Assembly (NCBI GenBank): GCA_012798935.1
Contig: JAAZMG010000071.1
Span: 1-6,916, forward strand
Length of the DNA stretch: 6,916 nt
Source of the DNA: Tissierellia bacterium
GTDB lineage: Bacteria > Bacillota > Clostridia > Tissierellales > Tepidimicrobiaceae
Direction of reading: 5' to 3'
Below are positions 1 through 5,565 of this stretch, in pieces; position 1 is the stretch's first letter, and each line of letters begins with the position of its first letter. The translations under genes and the position numbers were made by a program. The notes beneath the pieces were generated by a model. It searched no databases. It was not told the origin of the DNA and saw only the letters and a list, made by a program, of their open reading frames with translations.

Positions 1-1
1 T

Positions 2-598
2 GTACTATTTAGAACTGGACTAATAGAGGCAGGTCTTGAAATAAATAAAGATGTGAAAATAGTGGAATTAGATTCTGCAGCGTCTATTATAGAAGCTATA
101 AAAAAAGACGAAATTGATGCAGGTGGTGTTTGGATACCCCATATTAAGAATTCAGAGCTTCAAGGACTTAAGGTTGCAATGTATTCAGGAGAAGTTTTAA
201 AGATGCACCCCTGAGCTAGTCAAGTTGCTATGGTTCATAGTATAAATGAAAGACAGGATGTATATGAAAGACTTAGTAGAGCATTGATTAAAGCATATAA
301 GTTCTATGAAGAAAATCATGAAGAAACAATTGATATTATGTTAAAATATGTAAAAATCGACAGAGATGTATTAACATCAGAAACCTATGATGGAAACTTT
401 TCTCCAAATCCTAATCCTGGAAAAGAACGAATAAAAGTATTCTGGGATAAGATGAATGAGATAAAATATATTGAATCTGATATTGATATAGAGGATCATA
501 TAAATACAGAAATATATACAAATGCCCTTGAATCATTATTAAAGGAAAATCCAGATGATCCTGTTTATCTAAAGTTAAAAGAGGAATTAACTGAGTAA
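2..598 (+). CDS. ABC substrate-binding protein (SsuA/NMT1-like), 3' part, predicted selenoprotein with UGA as Sec
   Basis: This is the C-terminal 198 residues of a periplasmic-binding-protein-fold lipoprotein or secreted receptor; the 5' end lies outside the window. Reading from base 2, the frame has one in-frame TGA (212-214) and ends at TAA 596-598. Upstream of the TGA the text is typical of the family (SAASIIEAIKKDEIDAGGVW, where a domain I-II crossover is expected). Downstream, from about visible residue 75, the usual C-terminal helices follow (RLSRALIKAYKFYEEN, then a tail). Both sides therefore belong to one protein, with selenocysteine as visible residue 71 in the context HP-U-ASQVA. 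From memory, relatives often have Cys after this His-Pro. A hairpin suited to SECIS follows the TGA. An ATG at 230 could only make a 122-aa fragment without a ligand site. The ATPase starts 20 nt downstream, so this is the receptor of the transporter in this operon. The alternative is a nonsense-mutated pseudogene, less likely because the rest of the frame is intact and merB shows the same arrangement. Confidence 0.82.
212..242 (+). promoter_or_regulatory. Predicted bacterial SECIS element of the substrate-binding protein gene
   Basis: The in-frame TGA (212-214) is followed by a stem CTATG (228-232), loop GTT (233-235) and CATAG (236-240). The stem extends by a G-U pair (227/241) and a T-A pair (226/242) to 7 bp. 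The loop begins 18 nt after the TGA and its first base is G. From memory, bacterial SECIS elements have a short stem within roughly 16-37 nt of the UGA and a G among the first two loop bases, for SelB binding. The fit is by eye; no folding energy was computed. Confidence 0.65.
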
Positions 599-618
599 TA
601 GGAAAGGTATGAATTACC

Positions 619-1401
619 ATGAATAAGATTATGGTCGATAATTTAAAATTCTCGTATAATAATCATGAGGAAAACAAATATGTACTTAAGGATATTAATA
701 TATCTATTTTAAAGGGTGAATTTGTTAGCATTATAGGCTCAAGTGGCTGTGGGAAGACAACATTATTAAATCTTCTAGCGGGAATTATATTCCCGCTAGA
801 AGGATCAATTACTATAGATGGAGAGCCTGTAGTAGGAACAGGCTCAAATAGAGGGGTTGTATTTCAGCATTATTCACTTTTCCCTTGGATGAATGTGAAA
901 CAAAACATTGTATTTGGCATTAAACAAGTTGAAAGAACAAGAGGTAAAGATTATATTGAAAAATTAGCAGAAAAATATTTGGAATTAGTAGGACTTAAAT
1001 ACTGTTGTAGCATGTATCCTAAACATATGTCCAATGGAATGCAGCAAAGGGTGGCAATAGCTAGAGCATTTGCCATGAATCCTGAAATACTTCTATTAGA
1101 TGAACCATTTAGTGCATTAGATGTTAAAAATAGAGTTATATTACAGGATCTGCTTCTTCAGCTTTGGGAAAGTGAAAATGCTAAAAAGACAATTGTTCTT
1201 GTTACCCATGATATAGATGAAGCGATTTTTTTATCAGATAGAATTATTGTCTTATCTGAAAGGGGAAGAATAGAAAAAGACTTTAAGATAGATTTTAACA
1301 GGCCAAGGAATCGAAAGGAACTTATGAGGTCTCAGAAATGTTTTGAATTAAGAAACGATTTAGTAAGTATTTTAGATAACAGTAATAGTTTAGGAATTTA
1401 A
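619..1401 (+). CDS. ABC transporter ATP-binding protein (SsuB/TauB/NrtD type)
   Basis: This is the 260-aa cytoplasmic ATPase that powers the importer formed with the receptor upstream and the permease downstream. Walker A is GSSGCGKTT (residues 40-48), the Q-loop glutamine is Gln83 in VVFQHYSLFPW, the signature is MSNGMQQR (137-144), Walker B is ILLLDEP with D-loop SALD (157-168), and the H-loop is VTHD with His197. The FPW after the Q-loop and LLLQLW before the H-loop are typical of the nitrate/sulfonate/taurine group. The signature has Asn where most members have Gly (LSGGMQQR), a tolerated-looking change. Two adjacent cysteines (129-130) precede the signature. The ATG at 619 has GGAAAGG (601-607) upstream, and an alternative ATG lies four codons later. 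A perfect 14-bp hairpin lies inside the gene just after Walker A (listed separately). It is part of a tight operon, 20 nt after the previous stop and 18 nt before the permease. Family is certain; substrate is inferred only from neighbours. Confidence 0.95.
   Translation: MNKIMVDNLKFSYNNHEENKYVLKDINISILKGEFVSIIGSSGCGKTTLLNLLAGIIFPLEGSITIDGEPVVGTGSNRGVVFQHYSLFPWMNVKQNIVFGIKQVERTRGKDYIEKLAEKYLELVGLKYCCSMYPKHMSNGMQQRVAIARAFAMNPEILLLDEPFSALDVKNRVILQDLLLQLWESENAKKTIVLVTHDIDEAIFLSDRIIVLSERGRIEKDFKIDFNRPRNRKELMRSQKCFELRNDLVSILDNSNSLGI
772..802 (+). repeat. Perfect 14-bp inverted repeat inside the ATPase gene
   Basis: CTTCTAGCGGGAAT (772-785) and ATTCCCGCTAGAAG (789-802) are exact reverse complements separated by TAT, with one further possible T-G pair outside (771/803). 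The transcript should form a long, stable hairpin with a 3-nt loop. It encodes the LLAGIIFPLEG segment after Walker A. No T-run follows, so it does not look like an intrinsic terminator. Confidence 0.9.
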
Positions 1402-1419
1402 TATAAGGGGTTAAGAGTT

Positions 1420-2328
1420 ATGAAAAAAATAGTAAAACATATAAATATTGCATTGGTTCTTATATTTTTATGCCAGCTATTGCCTACAAAACGGGATGCA
1501 GAAAGTAGTTTACCATTATTAATATTTGTATTGATATTATATGGATATTATTTAATGCAACTAAGGTTTAATAAAAACAAAACTAGGATTAGGACAACTA
1601 AAGATGTAATTACAATACTTTACTATATATTGACTTTATGGGAGCTGGCAACTTCAAAGTTAGACATTATAGATAAGGTCCTTTATCCAACCCCAAGTGT
1701 TATTATAAAACTTTTGATACAGGAACTACCAGAATTTTTTAAAGGATTTATAAGTTCCTTCCAAATTTTACTTATAGGATATATATTTGCATTGATAATA
1801 GCTGTGCCTTTAGCATTACTTATAGGATGGAAAGAAAGGCTTTATAATGCTATTAGCCCTTATACAAAGGTATTAGGGCCTATTCCTCCTATTGTATATG
1901 TACCTTATATAGTAGCTATAATGCCTACCTTTAGAACAGCTTCAATATTTGTTATATTTGTAGGTGTTTTTTGGCCTGTTTTCACACTGACATTACATGG
2001 CATTTTCAATATAGATAAAAAGATTATTGATTCTGCAAAGGTGCTTAATGTTAGTGAGAAAACTATGCTATTGGAGATCATATTTCCTGCAATTCTTCCA
2101 TCTATAATAAGAGGGTCATCTATGGGGTTAAGCTCATCTTTTGGAATCTTGACTGCAGCGGAAATGATAGGTGCAAGGTCAGGATTAGGTTTTTATGTTA
2201 AATATTTTTCTGATTTCTTAGATTATCCAAAGGTAATCGTTGGAATCATATATATTGGAATAGCTGTAACTGGTGCAACTTTACTATTTAAGAAAGTTGA
2301 GGATCGTTTGCTTAGGTGGAGAGTTTAA
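1420..2328 (+). CDS. ABC transporter permease (SsuC/TauC type) with an extra N-terminal membrane segment
   Basis: This is a 302-aa inner-membrane subunit of the importer. The standard family core begins near residue 65 (YYILTLWELA, then YPTPSVIIKLL). It includes membrane helices around 110-135, 150-168, 172-196, 228-250 and 270-292, and the cytoplasmic coupling (EAA) loop at about 204-224 (DSAKVLNVSEKTMLLEIIFP), which docks on the ATPase. The family is usually about 250-270 aa. The surplus is an N-terminal extension of about 60 residues with two further hydrophobic stretches (8-21 and 31-48) joined by a short polar segment and followed by a strongly basic stretch (RFNKNKTRIR). The start at 1420 is preceded by AAGGGG (1405-1410). 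The next gene, merB, starts 23 nt after the stop. No in-frame TGA occurs here. Family is well supported; the role of the extension is unknown. Confidence 0.93.
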   Translation: MKKIVKHINIALVLIFLCQLLPTKRDAESSLPLLIFVLILYGYYLMQLRFNKNKTRIRTTKDVITILYYILTLWELATSKLDIIDKVLYPTPSVIIKLLIQELPEFFKGFISSFQILLIGYIFALIIAVPLALLIGWKERLYNAISPYTKVLGPIPPIVYVPYIVAIMPTFRTASIFVIFVGVFWPVFTLTLHGIFNIDKKIIDSAKVLNVSEKTMLLEIIFPAILPSIIRGSSMGLSSSFGILTAAEMIGARSGLGFYVKYFSDFLDYPKVIVGIIYIGIAVTGATLLFKKVEDRLLRWRV

Positions 2329-2336
2329 TAGTTTAT

Positions 2337-2342
2337 AGGAGG
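2337..2342 (+). promoter_or_regulatory. Ribosome binding site fixing the merB start
   Basis: A perfect AGGAGG lies 9 nt before the ATG at 2352. It rules against an in-frame upstream ATG at 2316, which would overlap the end of the permease gene and place this Shine-Dalgarno sequence inside the coding region. The strong site suggests merB is translated well compared with the upstream cistrons. Confidence 0.85.
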
Positions 2343-2351
2343 AAATTAAAA

Positions 2352-3002
2352 ATGAAGGAATTTTTATTAAAATTAAACTCCGTGGGAAAGTACGCAAGAG
2401 TAACGCCTATAGAATATGAGGCACGAAAGAGTCTAATAAATTATGTAGTAGATAATAAAGAAACTTTTAACTTTTATAATTCTTCTATTAAGGATTTAAA
2501 TGGAATTAATTTATCTATTTATGAATTCAAACAAGCTGTGGAAGGACTTTTAAATAAAAAAATTCTCAGGATGGATGAAAGCGGAAATATAAATTTCCTT
2601 TATCCTGTTTCGGCACTTCCTACTAATCATATTGTCACACTACAGGATGGTCGGAGTTTCTATGCTATGTGTGGAATAGATGCTATGGGTTCTACATTAA
2701 CTTTCAATCAAGATATTCATATTGAATCCAAATGTAGCCAATGTGGACAAGAAATTGCAATGGACATTAAAGATGGGAAAATCGTTAATATATCTTCGGA
2801 AGATATATATGTAATCCATTTAGATTCTGATGAAAACGAAGAATGGGCAGGTAATTGCTGAAATTTTATGAATTTCTTCTGTACGAAGAATCACTGTAAT
2901 ACATGGATTAATAAGTTAGGCATAGAAGATAAGAATATTTATATTTTAGACGTCTATACAGGGTTAATTGTAGGGAAAGCAATTTTTAATGAACATAAAT
3001 AG
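2352..3002 (+). CDS. merB: Organomercurial lyase (MerB)-like selenoprotein, UGA 2859-2861 read as Sec
   Basis: MerB enzymes protonolyse carbon-mercury bonds using two cysteines and an aspartate. With TGA 2859-2861 read as selenocysteine, this frame runs to TAG 3000-3002 and encodes 216 aa, close to the roughly 212 aa of classical MerB. An N-terminal winged-helix-like region (about 15-80) is followed by the core LYPVSALPTNHIVTL, FYAMCGIDAMG (Cys107, Asp110) and IESKCSQCG (Cys128, Cys131). The C-terminal part reads NC-U-NFMNFFCTKNHCNTW, resembling the MerB segment with the second catalytic Cys before an aromatic FF and a later Trp. Using remembered R831b numbering (C96, D99, C117, C159), Cys107, Asp110, Cys128 and Sec170 all match with a constant offset of +11, so Sec170 replaces the catalytic Cys159. 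Stopping at the TGA would give 169 aa without that residue. A SECIS-like hairpin follows. It is the last gene of a transporter operon. Function on mercury versus another organometal is inferred. Confidence 0.88.
2859..2891 (+). promoter_or_regulatory. Predicted bacterial SECIS element of merB
   Basis: After TGA 2859-2861 there is a perfect 6-bp stem, TTCTTC (2874-2879) with GAAGAA (2885-2890), and a 5-nt loop TGTAC (2880-2884). One more A-T pair (2872/2891) is possible across a bulged base. The loop starts 18 nt after the TGA, identical to the element in the binding-protein gene, and its second base is G. This meets the usual pattern for SelB-dependent recoding. It was found by eye, without a folding calculation. 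Confidence 0.65.
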
Positions 3003-3019
3003 TAATAAGCTAGTTAATG

Positions 3020-3036
3020 TTAAAGTTGAACTTTAA
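3020..3036. repeat. 17-bp near-perfect palindrome after merB
   Basis: TTAAAGTT (3020-3027) and AACTTTAA (3029-3036) are exact reverse complements around a single G. It lies 17 nt after the merB stop in the 87-bp convergent gap. With almost no loop it would form a weak RNA hairpin, so a protein-binding palindrome or chance in AT-rich DNA are both possible. Confidence 0.6.
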
Positions 3037-3060
3037 TATATGATTGGCTTGTTTTACAGT

Positions 3061-3107
3061 TTAGCTAGGGTTGGTGTAATACATTAACCCTAGCTAATAA
3101 AGTTTTT
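3061..3107 (+). terminator. Intrinsic terminator-like hairpin ending the merB operon
   Basis: TTAGCTAGGGTT (3061-3072) pairs perfectly with AACCCTAGCTAA (3086-3097). Inner bases 3073-3077 can pair with 3081-3085 (two G-U pairs, then three Watson-Crick pairs), leaving a 3-nt loop. On the + strand a run of five T (3103-3107) follows after a 5-nt gap, so termination of the merB transcript is likely though the T-run is not ideal. The stop codon of the convergent helicase lies within the 3' arm. On the - strand no T-run follows the stem, so bidirectional action is less certain. Confidence 0.7.
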
Positions 3108-4958
3108 AAGCTCTATTAAAAATCTAGAAGGATTAACTTCTTTGTCATTTCTATTGTTTAATGTAACCAGACTTAAATGTTTCTTTGCTCTGGTCATGCC
3201 AACATAAAAAAGTCTTCTTTCTTCTTCTAAAGATTGAATATTTCCTTTTTCAAACTCATCAATGCTATTTGTATTAGGGAAATCCCCTTCAATTAAGTCT
3301 ATTATATAAACATTTTCAAATTCTAATCCTTTTGCCGAGTGAATAGTAGATAGGGTAATTCCGTTTTTAATATTTTTAGATTGAGTACAAAGGTATTCTA
3401 AATATTTTAATCGTCCAACAAATGCATTTAAATCCTCGGATTTAGAAGCTATTATTTTCATAAAGTGTAAAATACTTTTCAAAGAATCTAAGGTATGTCC
3501 AAGTTTCATACAAGATTCCCTTAAATAATCTTCATATTCTAAATCTTTTTCTATATAACAAATTCCTTCATGAGGCTCCATTTTAGATAGTTTTTTAAAA
3601 TCTAGTTTTAATTCTAAAAAGTTTTTCCTATAAAACCTATTGAGCCCAGGATAATTCAATAATCTGTGAAATACGGAATGATTATAATTTAATGCTTTTA
3701 TATAATTTAGCTGTTTTTTAGAAATAAATCCTTTCATCTTAAAATATACTTTTTCGAAGGATTCTATATTTGAGGTATCTTCAGCTAATGAGAAGAAGCT
3801 TAATATATCATGTACTACCCAATGATTAAAGAATTTTATATTTACATCTCTCATACTAAATGGGATATTGTTCCTTTCTAAATATTCTATAATTCCAATA
3901 GCAGATATATTATTTCTATATAGAATAGCAGAATTATTATAATTATTTTTTTGGGTTAGTTCATTTACTAGATATTCATATTGATTTTCTAAAGTATTTA
4001 CTTTGATGATATTTATAGGCTCAACAAAGCTGTTTTGAGTGAATATATTTTTATTATATCTTAGAGTATTTTGTTTAATAAATTTATTACATATAGATAC
4101 TATGTTTTTAGAAGAACGATAGTTTTGTTCCATATAAAATATTTTACCGTTTTTGTATATCTTGCTAAAATTGAATAACCCTTTTGGATATGCTCCCCTA
4201 AACCCATATATGGACTGATCATCATCGGCTACTATAAATAGATTGTTTTTTGGATAGGCTATAGTTTTAATGATTTCTATTTGGGCCTTAGAGGTATCCT
4301 GTCCTTCATCTACTTGTATATAATCATATCTATTTCTGTATTTATTTAATAAGTATTTATCTTTTTGTAAAACTTCCAGGGCTAAGGTAAGCATATCGTC
4401 GAAATCTATTAGATTGTGAGTCCTTTTATATATCTCATAACTATTAAATATATCTTTAAAATTTTTAATATCGGTTTTAAATTCAGCTGCAAATTCTTCT
4501 GAAGTTATGAGCATGTTTTTAATATATCCTATGGAATTTATAAGGGTTTCTAATTTTTCTTCTGTAATATAATCCTGATTTATACAATAATAGATCCTTT
4601 TAAGTATATTGTACTTATTTAGCTCTTTTCTATTGTCTTCTATGAATGTATATCTAATCCTATTTTTAAAGGCATATTCTCTTATTAAACTATAAGCAAA
4701 ACTGTGTATGGTAGAAAAATGAATAGGTATATGGGAAATATCATCATATAGATTATTAAACCTATTTTTCATATCCCTAGCCGAAGCTTTGCTAAAGGTA
4801 ATGGATAATATCTTATCAGGGCTTATATTATTATTAAGAATTAAATTAGCAGTCCTATGAATGAGGACAGTAGTTTTTCCTGCCCCAGGTACTGCTAATA
4901 TTAAAGCTGGACCTTCCATATGAGAGATAGCTTTTTTCTGTTCTTTACTTAAATTCAT
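3090..4958 (-). CDS. UvrD/PcrA/Rep-family ATP-dependent DNA helicase, compact form
   Basis: This is a 622-aa superfamily 1A helicase, expected to translocate 3'-5' on single-stranded DNA in repair or replication restart. Visible motifs are the Q-motif LSKEQKKAI (Gln7), Walker A AVPGAGKTT (22-30), motif Ia ITFSKASARDM (53-63), FSTIHSFA (80-87), motif II DEGQD (216-220), motif III ADDDQSIYGFRGA (243-255), motif IV EQNYRSS, motif V TLSTIHSAKGLEFENVYI (535-552) and motif VI EERRLFYVGMTRAKKHL (579-595). The protein ends soon after motif VI, so it lacks the C-terminal extension of PcrA/UvrD (about 720 aa or more). The ATG at 4958 is chosen because AAGGTGGTG (4972-4964) sits just upstream; a TTG at 4985 would add nine residues and bury that site. 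It is convergent with merB and divergent from the GntR operon. Biochemical class is sure; whether it acts in general repair or a specialised role is not visible. Confidence 0.93.
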   Translation of the reverse strand: MNLSKEQKKAISHMEGPALILAVPGAGKTTVLIHRTANLILNNNISPDKILSITFSKASARDMKNRFNNLYDDISHIPIHFSTIHSFAYSLIREYAFKNRIRYTFIEDNRKELNKYNILKRIYYCINQDYITEEKLETLINSIGYIKNMLITSEEFAAEFKTDIKNFKDIFNSYEIYKRTHNLIDFDDMLTLALEVLQKDKYLLNKYRNRYDYIQVDEGQDTSKAQIEIIKTIAYPKNNLFIVADDDQSIYGFRGAYPKGLFNFSKIYKNGKIFYMEQNYRSSKNIVSICNKFIKQNTLRYNKNIFTQNSFVEPINIIKVNTLENQYEYLVNELTQKNNYNNSAILYRNNISAIGIIEYLERNNIPFSMRDVNIKFFNHWVVHDILSFFSLAEDTSNIESFEKVYFKMKGFISKKQLNYIKALNYNHSVFHRLLNYPGLNRFYRKNFLELKLDFKKLSKMEPHEGICYIEKDLEYEDYLRESCMKLGHTLDSLKSILHFMKIIASKSEDLNAFVGRLKYLEYLCTQSKNIKNGITLSTIHSAKGLEFENVYIIDLIEGDFPNTNSIDEFEKGNIQSLEEERRLFYVGMTRAKKHLSLVTLNNRNDKEVNPSRFLIELKNFIS

Positions 4959-4999
4959 AAAAACACCACCTTGTTTCCTTCGCAAAAATTTTGAATTAT

Positions 5000-5028
5000 T
5001 TTAAATAAACAGAGAGGTGTATCTCCAA
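5000..5028 (-). promoter_or_regulatory. Possible promoter of the helicase gene
   Basis: On the - strand TTGGAG (5028-5023) lies 17 nt from TTTAAA (5005-5000), upstream of the helicase ribosome site. The match to sigma-A consensus is only fair and the area is very AT-rich, so this is a weak call. Confidence 0.28.
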
Positions 5029-5082
5029 TCTTATAATCTATATTAACATAAATAGAATCTTTAAAAAAGTTATAAAACAATC

Positions 5083-5111
5083 TTGACAAATATACTTTAT
5101 AGGGTTATACT
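5083..5111 (+). promoter_or_regulatory. Sigma-A-type promoter of the GntR-ABC operon
   Basis: A consensus -35 TTGACA (5083-5088) is separated by 17 nt from -10 TATACT (5106-5111). Transcription should start near 5118, leaving a leader of roughly 55 nt before the regulator's start codon. An inverted repeat begins just after the -10, placing a likely operator at the start site. Confidence 0.85.
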
Positions 5112-5112
5112 G

Positions 5113-5125
5113 AATACACTGTATT
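5113..5125 (+). promoter_or_regulatory. Candidate operator (AATAC-ACT-GTATT inverted repeat)
   Basis: AATAC and GTATT are perfect inverted 5-bp arms around ACT, immediately downstream of the -10 box and over the expected transcription start. GntR proteins of the YtrA group commonly repress their own operon, so binding here by the encoded regulator is a reasonable inference. No experimental site is known to me. Confidence 0.5.
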
Positions 5126-5136
5126 AGAACGGATAG

Positions 5137-5160
5137 TACACATAATACACATAATACACA
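5137..5160 (+). repeat. 9-bp tandem repeat in the GntR operon leader
   Basis: TACACATAA occurs twice in tandem (5137-5145, 5146-5154), followed by a partial third copy TACACA (5155-5160) that runs into the AGGAGGTGAT ribosome site. It lies wholly in the untranslated leader. It could be slippage-derived; no function can be read from it. Confidence 0.7.
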
Positions 5161-5172
5161 GGAGGTGATATA

Positions 5173-5565
5173 TTGTTTAATATAGATATTTCCAGTAGTA
5201 CACCAATTTATCAACAGCTAGTGGACAGCGTAAAGGAAGGAATATTAAAAGGATTAATAGAACCTGGAGAAAAACTACCTTCTGTTAGGGAGTTGGCTAA
5301 AATGATGACTTTAAATCCAAATACTATACAAAAAGCCTATCAAGAATTAGAAAGACAAAAGGTTACAGTTACCTTAAGGGGAAAGGGGACTTATGTTTCC
5401 TCAAATTATAAGCCAAGAAAGGATGAAGATAGGATAATGGAAGTAAAAGATCTATTTAAAAAGGGTATAGTAGAGGCTCATTATATGGGGTTTAAAAGAG
5501 AAGATATTTTAAAAATGATTGATGAACTATTAAAAGAACTTGAGGGGGTGGGGAGTAATGATTAA
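5173..5565 (+). CDS. GntR-family transcriptional regulator, YtrA type
   Basis: This is a 130-aa DNA-binding repressor. It starts with the typical STPIYQQLVDSVKEGILKG (9-27), then EPGEKLPSVRELA, with the helix-turn-helix at about 35-62 (LNPNTIQKAYQELE as recognition helix region) and the wing RGKGTYV (69-75). Only about 55 residues follow, a short helical tail without a ligand-binding domain, as in the YtrA subfamily. The TTG start at 5173 is supported by a strong AGGAGGTGAT (5160-5169) and by the conserved N-terminus. It overlaps the following ABC ATPase gene by 8 nt, the usual YtrA arrangement in which the regulator controls an ABC-2 type exporter, often in response to cell-envelope stress or peptide antibiotics. 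The inducer cannot be inferred here. Confidence 0.93.
   Translation: MFNIDISSSTPIYQQLVDSVKEGILKGLIEPGEKLPSVRELAKMMTLNPNTIQKAYQELERQKVTVTLRGKGTYVSSNYKPRKDEDRIMEVKDLFKKGIVEAHYMGFKREDILKMIDELLKELEGVGSND

Noticed and set aside
230..598. A separate 122-aa gene starting at ATG 230
   Set aside because: It is in frame with the receptor fragment upstream, has no convincing ribosome site, and its ATG lies inside the SECIS-like stem. It is better read as the part of the binding protein after the UGA.
411..620. 69-aa reading frame on the - strand
   Set aside because: It is antisense to the receptor gene, has no family resemblance, and is a shadow of AT-rich coding sequence.
2316..2861. A 181-aa MerB-like protein from ATG 2316 ending at the TGA
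   Set aside because: The AGGAGG at 2337-2342 selects ATG 2352. Stopping at the TGA loses the catalytic residue and the conserved C-terminus that continues in frame to 3002.
3090..4958. Helicase as part of a phage-defence or mobile-element module
   Set aside because: No nuclease, methylase, integrase or transposase gene lies beside it. A single compact UvrD-like helicase is common in Clostridia, so no defence role can be claimed.
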